Assembly (NCBI RefSeq): GCF_005239225.2
Contig: NC_133292.1
Span: forward strand, 11,619,965 to 11,683,964
DNA: 64,000 bases
Direction of reading: 5' to 3'
From: Populus alba
Taxonomy: Eukaryota; Streptophyta; Magnoliopsida; Malpighiales; Salicaceae
Both the position numbers and the translations under genes were made by a program. This document shows, piece by piece, positions 12,671 to 27,962 of this stretch. The notes under the pieces are model-generated. The model was not told the origin of the DNA and made no database searches. It saw only the letters and a program-made list of their open reading frames with translations. Numbering within the stretch: the first letter of the stretch is position 1; each line of letters begins with the position of its first letter.

Positions 12671-13602
12671 AGATTTTTAACCTTAATTGTTAATTTATTA
12701 ATTTTAATATAATACAATTAACTTTGTTAAACGCATAACCATAAAGGGTTTTATAACTATGCAGCAAACCAAGAAGTTGCTTGATGTCGTCTTGTTTTTT
12801 TTTTATAATTTACTTTGGTGTTGTGCTCTGACATGGTGTAATTTTTTTATTGTTTATTTTTCTAATTCAATAATAAATATATCTATTCTTTAAGTGTTGA
12901 TACTGGAATTTAAATCCAAAAGGTTAAGAAATAAAACAGGCTTTTTAAATGATTGAATCAAGCCAACATCTACAAGAATACACATTCCGAAAAATATAAT
13001 ATTTTTAAAACTTACAATCGGAAAATAAATAATAATTACAACTCTTCTATCCGATAAGAATAGACTAAAATAAAATATCCACCCTTGTTATAAAATTTTA
13101 TAAAATAAAGATTAATTTCTTGGAGCGCGATGGCAGAGTCGCTATATGTTTTGGACCACTAAACAACACGTGAACACTTCCGTCGACAATGTCCGCGTTG
13201 ATGTTTTCAGACCGGGCTACACGTGATTCGTGTAATTCCATGTATCGGGCCTTAATTGGATTGATGCGTTTTCTTGGCTTGTTAATTCCTATATAAAAAA
13301 AAAAAAATCACGTGCCTCCACTGAAACTACTTGGAAACAATAGACGTAAAAAAAAAAATGTTGTTACTTTTTTCTAGCTGATTTTATTATACACGCGCGC
13401 GCGTATCCATATCCAGCAGTTATAATTTCATCACCCTAAGATTTCAAGCTAATTCATTCTAGAAAATTTTATAATATCTATGGAATAATGTACTTATAAA
13501 ATAATATCCTGATAGTTATTCCATAGATTCTTTTTTAAAAAGAGAAAAAACAATAAAAAAATAAAATCTAACCCATTAAAAATAATAAAAATATATTAAT
13601 CC

Positions 13603-13605
<3 letters not shown>

Positions 13606-13663
<58 letters not shown>

Positions 13664-13665
13664 TT
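13606..13665. repeat. (TA)n microsatellite
   Basis: About 60 bases of alternating TA with one interruption near 13639. The open frames across it merely encode Tyr-Ile repeats. Confidence 0.95.
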
Positions 13666-14969
13666 TAAAAGAAAAAACAATCTTTTCTCTGGTGTATGAT
13701 CGATCAACGTTGATAACACCCGACTGAATTGAAGTGATTCCAGCATGGAAAAGGATTGAAAGGAGACGTGATAGAGTAGAGGAGAAATCAACAAAATAGT
13801 CTTTGCGCTTTTCTAAGTCTCTCAATCGTACCATCATTGTAAGTTCATGCTTTCCCATAACTCACAGTTGGCCATGGCAAATCATTTTTTTTTTATTTTT
13901 TTTTGGCACTACTGAAAAGCAGTCCAGACATTGACAGCAACCTTTTTTCGAGTGGCTACTTGAGAGTTTGGATAGCAAAATATTGACATTATCGACAATT
14001 GTTGTGTGGGAACTGTAACATGCTTGCAGTAACAGGAAACATCGCATTCAAGGTCGTGGACCGCCATGTACATGAGCAAGACCTCAAGGTTCAGTTGTCC
14101 TAAGAACTGGCCAAGTAAGGTGATCCATTGGTCCGCTGGTTCACTGTGGCTCAACTATGGCGTGATTTGTATCTGATGAATTCAGATTTTAAAAAGTTGC
14201 GCCGGAGCTAGCTACAGTAGAAAAGGAGAAGGAAAAGGAGAAGAAGAAGAAGATCCCGGACGGGGAGGAATAGGCAGGGGATCGGAACTGGCATAGCCAA
14301 TAATTTTTGTAGAGGGGCCAGTATACAAAAATAAAATATGTTTTTTAGAGAACGATAGACATACTAAAATAAAACTATACACGTACAGGAATTATAATGT
14401 CGTAATTTGGATATCAAGTGTTAATTAAATTATAATCGGTACACTCAATCTGAAAACTGGCTTGTAAAAAAATTTACAAGTAATTAAATTATCATATTAA
14501 TTTATAAATTACCAAATTAACCTATATCAATTATTTTTATTAAAATAAAATTATTTTATTTTATTTTTTTTAGTGTTGACTCATTCAAGTTTGACTTAAT
14601 CAACTACGTCATTAAAAACTAGATTAAATCAATCATTTTTTTTATATTAAATCAATGTTTTATCCAATTAAATTAAACGCTCATCTTGCATCGTGCTCCC
14701 AATTCTTGATTCCATAAATAAATCAATCTACCAAGTTAAATCAAGTTAAAGAGCTATGATGTTAGCTCTTGGAAAGAAAGAAATTCAACCCGAATATCCA
14801 AACATGGCAAGGCATGTAAATTAGCATGTCGGCATTCCAATTCACCATCCCCCATGCTCGTCAAAACTAGAGAAATGGTCACTCACAAGAACAACCTAAT
14901 CCAAGATCACCTTGCGAGGAGTTGAAGGGCCAGTTTCAAGCTAGCATCTCGACCATTTCCTTCACAAGG

Positions 14970-14970
<1 letters not shown>

Positions 14971-15028
<58 letters not shown>
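14971..15028. repeat. (TA)n microsatellite
   Basis: Perfect alternating TA of about 58 bases, just upstream of the bounded MITE-like copy. Confidence 0.95.
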
Positions 15029-15031
<3 letters not shown>

Positions 15032-15102
15032 GCGGTGTCAATGGTGGCATTCCCTTCCTACAGAGGACATTATACAGTGACTACGCCTTCATTCACGCTC
15101 AG

Positions 15103-15295
15103 GTGTTTGGCATTGTGATGAAAAAGTACTTTTTAAAAAATTTAATTTTTTTTTTTTACTTTAAGTTAATATGTTTTTAATGTTTTCGAACTATTTTGAT
15201 GTGTTGATCTCAAAAATAATTTTTAAAAATATTATTGACATGTTTTTCTAAGTGAAAAGCACTTTGAAAAGTAACATAACTACACTTCCAAACAC
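15103..15295. mobile_element. MITE-like element with GTGTTTGG/CCAAACAC ends
   Basis: About 193 bp, bounded by GTGTTTGG at the left and CCAAACAC at the right, a perfect 8-bp terminal inverted repeat. The interior carries the recurrent core (TATTTTGATGTGTTGATCTCAA, then AAAATAATTTTTAAAAATATTATT, then AAAGCACTTTGAAAA). A similar core recurs at least ten times in the window, in both orientations. No flanking duplication is obvious, so the superfamily is not assigned. Confidence 0.6.
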
Positions 15296-16976
15296 GCATT
15301 AAGATTTTGTTTTTTATTCTCTAGACATGTTGAAGGTGATTTCTAGCAGGCAGACAGCTTGCTGCTGGTGGTTCAGTTGGATAATATTACGGCTACCAAT
15401 GTAAAACATGGAGATTAAACATGTCATCGGAATTGCAAGATAAATAGCAAAAACAATTTGTAAAATATTGCTTGGCACCTAGCTCCTGCCTTCTTGTCCC
15501 GGCTAGCCTAACATGGAAATATCTCTTCCTATGATCACCGGACAACAGATGGCCCATAAACAATAACCAGTTAAATATGACCTGGTCAAAACAATGAGAT
15601 AATTCAAGCCTATAATTTATTTTAATATAAGAATGTCAAACCACAGCTAATATCAGATTAATACATTAATTTAAATTTTGGGTGTTTGGGATTGAGGTAC
15701 AAAGTGTTTTAAAAATAAATTTTTAGATAAATATATATCAAAATATTTTTTTTTATATGGGCACAAGAAACCCCATTAGAAAATACTAAAACAGTATTGA
15801 TGTAATATATATTTTTTAAAAAAGTAGTTTTATAAAATGCAGTGAAGTTTGACTGCGGCCCTTATAATTAATTGCCGTTTTACAAGTGAATACTCTTTTT
15901 TTAATTGGGGGTTTTAGGACCCAGTGATATTTTTCTTTAAGATTTTTTTCTCTCCAAAATAATCCGGCTTCTTTGATTTCTATGAACAGCTGTCTCTATT
16001 GCTATCGTGTTGTGTGCCATATATATATATAGCTTCGAGAAATCTGATGAATTGACGTATTCTAACGAGGAGAATTAAGCTTTATGTTAGAAATTTATGG
16101 CCCAGTCAACTTTATTTATTGACAATTGTGCACTGATGTGGTCACGTAGAACATTTTCTCTTGCACCAATCAAATAAAAAAAAAATTTATAAATGTGTAT
16201 CACGAATTTGATGTCCATGAAAAATCTGTAACATGAATTCAGGGACTTTTTGTTACAAAAATGAATGCAAAGAATATATTATTATTTTAAAAAAATGAAT
16301 GCACCAGGTAAATGTGGGTGTGCCTTTAAAATCATATGAAGAAAAATTTAGTCTTGATTAATGTGTAAATTGATACTTAAAAAAATACTCTTATAATCAA
16401 CTCAAAAAAAATTTGAAGATTTTTCTTTTAATTGTATTTTTATAGCTATATATTTTTTATTTTTGTTGCGAAGAGAGTAGGGAAAATCTGGGATTTAATT
16501 CTTAATAAATTTATTTTTTTAGTCAAAATAGTGCATGAATGGTTGAATTTATCGTATCAAAATTGGGATAAATTCAACTTTTATACGGTCTCATGATGTG
16601 AAAAGAAAAAGGATGACCAGTCTCAAGCCCAAGCATACTTAAATATAGACATCCATGAAAAAAGCCGAGTTAGAACCTTCAGGGCTTTAATTTCTGCACC
16701 ATTTTCAGAAAGCCCAACCCATATTAGGGCTTGGCCCAGACCCCATTTCTTTCTAGTTGGGTTTTAATCACAGTTAATAGTGATCCGTTTCTACTTCGAT
16801 TAATTACAGTGCGATGATACAACTCCTTCACACAAGCTCCACTTGGCTCGGAGGATACAACTCAGTTGTTGGTAGAGCTGTGTTCTTGCAACTGTGTTGT
16901 TGCCATTAAATTATAACCTTGTTCCATGCATAAATAGCAAGAAAGAAGACACAACTATGCATGGAACTTTCAAACA

Positions 16977-19360
<2,384 letters not shown>

Positions 19361-19631
19361 CTCGCTAGCTAGATGCAGGAATTTATTTTTTTAAATTAGT
19401 TTTGCTTCTATGATTATTATGGGAAAATAAAGCATACTTTCTATTTTCTTTAGGTTTGTCTAGTACAGGCATAAATTCCTTGTGTTTTGTAGAGCATGCA
19501 CCAAGTGCAATCAAAGCCTCTTTATGAATTTTTGTAGCCTTTTTTCTTGTTTGATTTTACTTACAAACATTTAAATAGAATAGTGCAAGAATTGTTGCTC
19601 TGCAATTATGATTTATGGAATATTTTTTTAT

Positions 19632-19694
19632 ACTTCGGAGAGAAGGGATTTGAACCTGGATATGCTGAGCCCTTGAACACTAGGCCAACGCTCC
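19632..19694 (-). repeat. tRNA-like SINE head
   Basis: Read on the minus strand, this begins GGAGCGTTGGCCTAGTG, containing a pol III A-box (TGGCCTAGTG), and reaches GGTTCAAATCCC, a near-perfect B-box, then CTCTCC, which pairs with the 5' GGAG. The arm spacing is too short and the cloverleaf incomplete for a functional tRNA, so it is better read as a tRNA-derived SINE 5' region. No downstream body or target duplication was recognised. Confidence 0.5.
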
Positions 19695-19857
19695 ATTAAC
19701 ACAAACGATTATTGAATCATATTAGTGAAGCAAGAAAATATTCATGATTACAAACTGGAACCAGCCTGACCTATTCTAGTATAGATCTGACCTTATTATA
19801 AATTTAATATAGAACTGCTTGTTATAGCTTTCTGCCAGATTCAGAGAGAGATTAATT

Positions 19858-21365
19858 TTATCTCTTGCAGACAACTCCACGACCATCGATTCCACTAGCA
19901 CACTGTAAGTTGGCAAACTCGAAATTCTCAGAAGAATTGCCACTAGGTTGCAGACCACTAAATCGAGCAACAGCACAGTCTGTAGCAAAAATATTTGAAG
20001 ATGCAAATTCCTTTTCGCCGCCCAAAACAGGCATGAGAACCCCCATCTTCACCCTACTCACATAGCTGCTACCATATGTCTGGCCTAGAACACCATTTAC
20101 ATCTCCACTCAATTTGTAGAACTTGAAGCTCAAATCAAGATGTGCAAAGCAATTCTCTGAGGAAATGCCATAGTTGTGAATTTTTGAATCTTTCTGTGTA
20201 ATAGGCACCACGGCTGCCTTGATCTTGAAATTGTCTTCCGCTTCGATGACTACAGCATTTGCGTCACTAGACCTTGTGATGGTCACACTTGGTGATATTT
20301 CTGCCTTCCACTTCATGCCTTCCCCATCAGGGAGGTATATGGGCTCTCCATCTAAGGCTAACGAAAGGCGGTCGACGGAGTCATCCCATGTAGCTGTCTT
20401 TTGAGCACCGATGAAGAGTTTATGGGTGCCAAAGAGAATGCCTAGAGATTGCACCCAAGTGAAGTCCCTCGTCAACTTTTCGTTGCGGCGACCGATGAAG
20501 TGAGCATTGATGTGTAAGTTAGAATCAGCAACTATGCAAAAGTCTTGGTCTTTTTTCCCATGGAAGTAGAAGGTGATTCCATCTCCACCGATGAATCGCG
20601 GGTCTTGGCACACAGCACCTGGCCGGTCACAGTCTGTTCGCAACAAGGAAAAACTACATCAATATACAATGCTCATTAAACATAAAATGTTCTGCAGACA
20701 ACTTACTTAGTTTTCATGATACTGATAGGAAAAATATTCTCTGCAGATGTATAGATAAATTAATGAAGAAAAATAAAAGATAATATTTACTGAGATTAGG
20801 ACTTTGATGGAAGGAGTTAGAGAAACATACTGCAAACAGCCTTGCAAATGGTACAATCAACCTCACATTGATGGGGGCAGGCACTAGGACAGGTGTACTC
20901 CTGACCATAGCAGGTGGCATAGTTCCTGTTTCTGCACCTTGCTCTCTTTGGAGCTGATTCACTTGAATCTGGTGGTGGTGGAGGATTTTGAGTAGGGGGG
21001 GTAGTAGTTGCAGGAGGTGGAGTGCTTGATGAAGGTGTAGTGGGGGGTGGGCTCCAAGGTGTGGTACTAGTAGGAGGAGGAGGTGGTGGAGTGGAAATGG
21101 TGGGAGGAGGGGTGGAGGTTGTTGGAGGTGGGCTCAGAGAAGGTGGTGGAGATTTAGATGGCTGTGAGCAAACAGGGGTGCATGTAGCACAATCCACATA
21201 ACAGTCACGAGGACACTCTGGTGGGCAATAGAGGTTTTTAGTTTTGAAACATACAGGGTAGTTCTTCTTGTCACGGCACTTTTTTGCCTTCTTTGGCTTC
21301 TGAGGAGCTGCCTCAGCCACAATGGCTAGGAAAATTACGAGTAAACATATGGATAATCGAGCCAT
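19858..21365 (-). CDS. Secreted Cys-rich/Pro-rich protein with Root_cap domain
   Basis: Two exons (21365-20831 and 20633-19858, phase 1 junction giving AVC|NCDRPG) make 436 residues. Order: signal peptide (about 1-19, MARLSICLLVIFLAIVAEA); a first Cys-rich module (CRDKKNYPVCF ... CPPECPRDCYVDCATCTPVC); an extensin-like Ser/Thr/Pro linker of about 70 residues with SPPP and PPPPP runs; a second module of the same pattern (CRNRNYATCY ... CPSACPHQCEVDCTICKAVC); then DRPGAVCQDPRFIGGDGITFYFHG, opening the Root_cap domain (PF06830), which fills the rest. The family, often labelled root-cap or LEA-related, is plant-specific, extracellular and enzymatically uncharacterised. The Pro-rich linker suggests wall association and O-glycosylation (inference). 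The reading frame is intact. Confidence 0.88.
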
Positions 21366-21433
21366 AGCTTGATCCTTTGGTTATGTAATTTGTTTAATCA
21401 AGTATTGTGATAGAGGTTCTTGACGTAGAGCTC

Positions 21434-21441
21434 CTTTTATA
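21434..21441 (-). promoter_or_regulatory. TATA box of the Root_cap gene
   Basis: TATAAAAG on the minus strand about 70 bp before the start codon at 21365, a normal plant core-promoter distance. Confidence 0.6.
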
Positions 21442-22639
21442 CTGATTTTTAGAAGGCAATTGCAAGTTATGTACCCTCAATTTCTAGCATAAAAAACTTG
21501 GTATACTGCCTCCCTACTTCAAGTCTTTTTTACTTTAATTATTATTTGGTTCTCTCTCACATGCAGGGCAGGTCTAAATTCAGAAGTCAGCCTCAAAATA
21601 TTAGATCTCTCTTCAAAATATTAAGCAATCATCCTCAAATTAACCTGGCTCTGCTGTCAATTCTTCTACTTTTCTTTTCTTTTCTTCTTGGTGAATATTT
21701 CTTGAAATTTATATACTAGCAACATGAATAAAAATATCCAGGTTGCATTCGTGTTCTGAGCAGGGGTGGGGCTAGGAAAGTTTTTTAGGGGTGTCGAGAT
21801 CAGAAAAAAAAATTAATTTTTTGGAAAAATATTAATGTTTTCTTTTCTTTCAGGATAAATGCCCTTGCCAGTCTCCACTCCTGATTCTAAAATAAAAAAG
21901 ATAAACATAGAATAAATAAAAATGTATTTAATCGAAGTAATAGAGATAAAAATATAAAATAAAAATACCTCTAGAATAATTTTGAAATATTTTTCTATAT
22001 TTTTAAAAATATATGAAGGTGTGTTTATACTGTATCTTCTATTTTTACACGCTAACCCACTAGAGATTAATAAAATAAAATTGTGGCCATCACTATGCAA
22101 GATAAAAACGAAGGTACTTGGTAAATTATCAGGTAAAGCCTGCCTAGTAGCAACCATCACGCAGCTTACATCTTCATGTTAGTTAATGTACATGTTTAAG
22201 AAACCTTTCTCTTCCAGCACTTCAAGCCAGGCCTTCACACCTGGTCAGTGAACATAACGTACACAGATATATATGAGATTTTTATTATATTTACAAAATA
22301 ATATATAGCAATGGCAAATATTAATAATTACTTCAAATCAACCTCTAATTATGGGGGAAAAATAGTTTTTGACTCTTTAGATTCTTGAGTTTTTTAAGGT
22401 TCTTAAAAAAAACTAGCTTTTTTGAGGATTTAAGAGGGAAAATGAGAGAAATAATAAAATAAAAACATAAAAAGAACAAGCTTTTTGTTAGTTATTTAGT
22501 CATGGAGCAAAATTAGATCTTTTAAAGACAACAGGGATAACACGGAGAGATATTTTAATTTATAGAGATAGAAATGAAATATTGGTGAATAAATAAAACA
22601 TGATTTATTCTTTAATTATTATTATTCTTCGTCTCAACC

Positions 22640-22800
22640 ATAGTTATAATTAAGAACCGTTAGGGACTAGCTTGGTTCAATATCTAAGTTAACTTGATTT
22701 TTTATTTTAAAAGATCCAAAATAATATTATTTTAGTATAAAAAAACATGTTTTTTTTATTAACTCGGCTAAAATCGGGTTCTAAATTAACAAGTGGCCAA
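22640..22800. repeat. Decayed dispersed repeat (CGGGTT type)
   Basis: CAACCATAGTTATAA at the left and TAACTCGGCTAAAATCGGGTT at the right with an AT-rich AATAATATTATTTTA centre, the same layout as the repeats at 9650 and 57375. Confidence 0.3.
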
Positions 22801-23424
22801 ATTAATATTCTTAACACACTATACATGAAGGGGCGAGACGATCGCTGCATTTTCCATGTTCATTTCTTCAAACAGCAGACTCCACACGATATTGTGAAGC
22901 GACGCAAAGTCATTGCTGCAGAGTGGAGAAAACTATAAGACCAGCAATTTTTTCTCAAGTGGTCAATTACTTTTCTTCAGGGAGAAGTCTTAGATTATGA
23001 CTAATTAAAGGGTTTTAATTAATATTTTCATTAGCCGGCCTGGAAGAGTACAATTTCAATTATAAAGTTGCGGGTGCCTTGATGACCGACATTATCTTAT
23101 ACTTCAATTTTTTTTAAAAAAATTATTGTATGAATGTTCTTATTTAGTATGCCAAGTCACGAGGAGTGTAACATTCTTAAGTTATAAGAAATTAAATGCT
23201 TCGTATAAAGCCTAAGATTACTAGTAAACACGTGATTAGTGAGATGTAGAAGACTTTTAGACCATTGACTATTTATTTCTCTGTAATAAAATGAAAGATT
23301 AACAAAATAAACAAAATTGTGATAGCATAATGCATGGTTTTCTTACTTTCAAATTATTTGAATTTCTCTACAGTATTTCACCTATATTTTGTTCATTAAC
23401 CGACCACAGGCCAGTAATTATTTT

Positions 23425-23612
23425 AGTAATTTTTTTTTTGATTTACGTGGGTGTCCGGGCCAGCTTGCGCGCACCACGACTAATCTCACGGCTCACTGAA
23501 CATCCTGCAAACCCAGTGAACATGTAAGACACCGCAGGGGTGACAGGCGTACACGCTGAGGCTTGAATCCAGGATGCAGAGACAAGGAAACTCTTTGCCA
23601 CCGTTGGGCTGT
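23425..23612 (-). mobile_element. Full-length SINE with 11-bp target-site duplication
   Basis: Minus-strand 188-bp element flanked by GTAATTATTTT direct repeats (23414-23424 and 23613-23623). From its 5' end at 23612 it has an A-box-like TGGCAAAGAG, a B-box-like GGATTCAAGCC, then the body ending GATTAGTCGTGGTGCGCGC, AAGCTGGCCCGGACACCCACG, and an A-rich tail (poly-T on the plus strand near 23429-23440). Pol III boxes, an A tail and a perfect target duplication together are diagnostic of a retroposed SINE. The GCGCGCAAGCTGGCCCGGACACC end is familiar from plant SINE families shared across eudicots; I do not assign a family name. Confidence 0.85.
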
Positions 23613-23829
23613 GTAATTATTTTCATTTCATGTGAATGGTGTTTGTTGTTTTAATTATTTCTTCTCGAGTGGCTGACTTTAGGAGTGATTCTGTCACATA
23701 GAATGCCTCTTATTTTTGGACTTCTCTTCTTCTCTTCCTTGTAGGATTGTTCCTCTTTCTTCCAGTCCAGTTCCTGCTAGAGAGCTCCCTCTTGTTGTGT
23801 TTCTACTTTCGGGATTTAGACTCTTTTTA

Positions 23830-24030
23830 TTTTTTTGTTTTAAAAATATTTTTTGAAAAAAATTAAATTTTTTTCAAATTTTTTTATTTTAAATTAATAT
23901 ATATTTTTTATTTTTTTAGATTATTTTGATAGGCTAATATCAAAAATAATTTTTTTAAAACAATATTATTATTTTAATACATTTTCAAATAAAATTTAAA
24001 ATAACCTCGATTACATTTTTAAACACCCCT
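23830..24030. repeat. Dispersed AT-rich MITE-like repeat, copy 5
   Basis: TTAGATTATTTTGATAGGCTAATATC, AAAAATAATTTTTTTAAAA and TATTTTAATACATTTTCAAAT in family order, ending CATTTTTAAACACCC. Confidence 0.5.
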
Positions 24031-24784
24031 TCTCTACTATCCTTTGCTTCTTCCAGCCCAGTTGGTTGGGTGTCCACCAACCCTGTAGCATATAGCCTAT
24101 TTGAATTTTTAATAAAAGAAAGAATGATAATCCAACTACATATACTATAAGTAATATTGTAAAAACTTAAAAAAAAAATAACAACAATTATTTACTTATT
24201 TTCAAGTGCAGCAATGTTGAATGTTAAAAAAATATAACAAGAAAAATTTCGAAAACGTGCATGGACTGTTGGAATATGACCTTAAAATAAAATGAAGTTT
24301 CACTAATTTAACAATCTACCTGTATTTTTAAAATATTTTCTTAATATTTAGAATTATACTTTCAAAATAACTTTGGTAGAATAAATAATGTGGTTATCTT
24401 GTTTTTTACTCTTTCAATGGCTGCTTGTCAACCATCAATACAGCCGGTTTTAATTTTTTTACTGGCAACTATATATGATCGCATGCTAGACTAATTTTCT
24501 CTGTAATTAGATATTAAATAGATTATAAAAAATTAATTTCATACACCCTGTTCTAGTAACTAAATTTTGGAAGGTAGCTATTGACCATTGACTAGTAATG
24601 AATGATGCTGTAAACATTTTATTTGATGCTTAAAAAAAATCATTAACGTAGCGGTTTTCTATCTGGTATGGGAATAGCAGTCTTCTAAGTACTTTCTTAT
24701 CTAACTTCTCTTCTAACAAGGAGCCAGAGAATTTAATTCTAGTATTTTGTATAATTTATTTTTGTGTTTGTAATTCTACTTGAA

Positions 24785-25100
24785 TATGTTTGAAAATATA
24801 TTAAATTAATTTTTTTTATTTTTTTTAATATACTGATATTAAAAATAATATATATATATATATTATTTTAATGTATTTCAAACAAAAAATACTTTTGAAA
24901 AACACCATACACCACAATATCAAATATATAATAATTATTGTGTCTGTTTTGGATTATGATAAATGTTATTTTTAAAAATATTTTTTACTTGAAAATATAT
25001 TAAAATAATTTTTTAATTTATTTTTGATATTAATACATCAAAATAATTCATAAATATAAAAAATTAATTTAAAATTAATTTTTTTTAAAAAATAAAAGTA
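24785..25100. repeat. Two adjacent MITE-like copies in opposite orientation
   Basis: 24785-24905 carries the core as ATATACTGATATTAA ... TATTATTTTAATGTATTTC ... AAAATACTTTTGAAAAA. 24955-25100 carries its reverse complement (AAAATATATTAAAATAAT ... GATATTAATACATCAAAATAATTC). Together they form an imperfect inverted pair. Confidence 0.45.
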
Positions 25101-26843
25101 AAGTTAAATTGTAATGCCAAACACTAATCAAGTACATTAATTTCATTAAACCCAATTCAAGTTAAATTGTAATGCCAAATCAGGTCCAAATTTATTATAA
25201 CTTCACATGTGATTAATTGCTTCAGTTTTTAATGACAAAAAATGACTTGTGAATGTATGTGGTCCCTAAAACAAATACAATATAGATAAGAAGCAATTAC
25301 AATAATAGGAATTTGGGATAAGTTATTTTTTAACAAAATAATTTGACTTCATGCAAAGATTAACCAAAGAAATGTTCCTTGTTCGAGAAATCCTCTTTTC
25401 TTTTTTTAGGAACAAAGTATTAGGAGGGTTATATGTTTTCAGTTTAGTGGTGTTCTTGCAAAATTAAGAAGAGTGAGACCTCGATTTTGAATCCATCATT
25501 TATCAATTTACCATTATATTAAGAAAAAATCAAGCAAAAAAATTTTAATAATTAAAAATATTATTAAAAAAATAATAATATCTGGGGAATTCCCTGCTGT
25601 TTTACAATAGATTTTAGACTCCCTTTACTTTTAAATTTGTCAATAGGAGAATCCTCTTTTTCTTTCCTTGGATTATTCTTGCTAGACCCTAAATTCCAAA
25701 ATCAATGATGGCATAATGGTTATTTCCTGTCATCTGCTAGGGTAATTTAATCTGTAAAATTGATAAATTTTAATTTTATCATTTCTCAATATTAATTTTA
25801 ATTTACAGGGACTAATTAATGACGGACTTTATGAAGTGCAACTGTGCAAGGTAAAAAGGCAATCATGAGGCCGGATTATGTCGTGCAAACAATAACTAAT
25901 CACTGTACTGCAAGCCAAGGCTTGCTAAATGAAATGTATCGTCGAATGTAAAATGCAAAATCCTTTGTCTATTTTTTTTTAAATAAATAGAGTTTAATAT
26001 TGTTTAATTCATAACACGTTTCTTAATTATATTATTTTTTTTAATGATCTCCCAGCAACTAAACTGAAATAAATTTCCTAAAAATCAATATGATAGTGTT
26101 TGTTTCATTTATTTTTTATTTATCTATTTTTCATATGAATGGTGAATATTATCTTTAATTTTTTTTTCAATTTAATATAACTTTTCGTGGGATGCCTCAA
26201 TTCAACTACTTTTTTAACCCTGCTGTGGCATTGATGCAAGTTTTGCCAGGAGAAGAACAAAGAGAGGTAAGAAAATACTTGCTAGCATAGCTATCTATAT
26301 GTAAAAGGGATACATTTGTCCCTCAATTATCACTTGATTCTCGATTGAGTCCACAATAAAAATAATTTTCAAGTGGACCCCATCTATAAAACATGATTTA
26401 ATTAACCCCCTTATTAAAATTTGTGGGACAAAAAGACTTTGTTTTGTGATTTCAAGACAAAAAATTTAATGTGGGGATAATTGGGTAAAGTCCAATAAAT
26501 GGGGGATCCAATTGGAATTTCTTTTATTCAGGGATCTAATCAATACTCGGGTGATAGTTGGAGACAAATTTGTCCTTGATATGCTAAATATTATTTTTTA
26601 AATTTATATTGGACTGGATAGTTTTTCTTTATACTCGCAAGTTGGTGATTGGTGCTAATTGAGAAGAAAAAAATAATGTGCATTTTCATTTCTTTCTCCA
26701 TACTACGAGGATCAAGTCAAACAATGCCACGGTTAGACCCTTCAAAAACTACCCCTCCATCATTACAATCATTGATTAATCAATCTTATTAATTATTTTC
26801 GTATCTTAATTATACCGGTTTAATTCAATATTAGGGATTGAAC

Positions 26844-26848
<5 letters not shown>

Positions 26849-26909
<61 letters not shown>

Positions 26910-26910
26910 G
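26849..26910. repeat. Compound (TA)n(GA)n microsatellite
   Basis: About 40 bases of TA run directly into about 22 bases of GA. The flanking GAACTGCTTTA(A/T) occurs on both sides (26840 and 26911), so the tract may have arisen with a local duplication. Confidence 0.9.
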
Positions 26911-27455
26911 AACTGCTTTAATTGATATATATGAATTTCCTTGAATGAAGAGGAAGGGAGGAGGATTCTATAGAGGAGAAAAGAGTAATTAAATTGAGAC
27001 ATGCTTGTATCATCCCTTGATCTCCGCGATAACAATGGCATGTAAGAATTTTTATACTCCATTATAGACATTCCAACTCTTAATTTGCAAATATTTTATA
27101 TCTAGCATTATGAGCTAAACACGTTAATCCTTTTATAATTTTATAAGACGGTAAAATCTTGATTTTTTTATTTTTGTATCTAACTCATAAAATATGTTAA
27201 ATTTGTCAATTTTTATTCTGCAGTTGCTATCGGGCTTTATTTTTCACCGAGAATGAATTTTCTGAGCTGCGGAAGAAATTAATTTGACACCATGTTGCAG
27301 GTATCACTTTGGCGTTAAAATTGGAACTTAAGTTTAAGCACTCTAAGTGTTTTTAAACAACTTGTTGGACTTAACACTCTAAATACTATGGGATTAAACA
27401 GGCCGTCTAAGTATTTTAAAAACAACTTGTTTGATTTAAACACTATATATATATA

Positions 27456-27605
27456 TATATATATTATTGTGGGTGTCTGGGTCCGTTAGTAAATATTTCA
27501 ACTAATCTTATGGATCTTGAAGTTAATAACCATATAAGTTTTTAGTGGTTCCAAAATTTATAAGACTTAAACTAATAATCTTTAAGTAACAAGTGGCTAT
27601 ATACA
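27456..27605 (-). mobile_element. Degenerate SINE relic
   Basis: On the minus strand: GGTTATTAACTTCA, AAGATTAGTTGAA and GACCCAGACACCCACAAT, in the same order as the 3' body of the SINE at 23425-23612 but heavily mutated, ending in a TA-rich tail near 27445. It shares more with the relic at 2500 than with the intact element. Confidence 0.45.
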
Positions 27606-27962
27606 TTCTCAATCCTTACAAAACTCGTTCAACCTCCTTTTTGGCTTTCCTTTAAAAGGGAAATGTTCTTCCTAGTAAAGTTATTAATCCTTTGATTCAA
27701 CCATGACTTGATTCAAGTTCCGGTTATTTGCCAGATAAGTTATAATCTAAACTAATAGATTAATCAACTTAAAAAAAGAGTTAAAACAATATAATTTTAT
27801 TTTTTAAAAAAAATTAAACTAAGTTTTTACTGTATTATAAATTGATTCGCTCCATCAATTCGAATAAAAAAAATCATTTATAAATTAATATTTTTTAAAA
27901 AATCTAACCCGAGATAAAAGCCAGCCCCTCATCATCTCACCAGGTGGACATGGTTTAGAGTA

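Larger units (their letters stand above)
7263..16976. other. Long gene-free spacer with dispersed repeats
   Basis: About 9.7 kb with no supportable gene. The first few hundred bases are the P450 promoter. The rest is AT-rich and holds three long AT microsatellites, a 28-bp tandem duplication at 10023-10078, and several copies of short repeat families, listed separately. Short open frames around 10.6, 12.0, 13.6 and 14.0 kb show no family similarity or splice context and were not called. Confidence 0.6.

Noticed and set aside
13568..13858. 96-codon frame with Tyr-Ile repeats
   Set aside because: Most of it is the TA microsatellite translated.
13909..14154. 81-codon minus-strand frame
   Set aside because: Composition is plausible for protein but there is no recognised motif, homologue or exon border; not enough to call.
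19632..19694. A functional tRNA gene
   Set aside because: A- and B-boxes are present, but the distance between them and the acceptor stem do not allow a full cloverleaf; a SINE head fits better.
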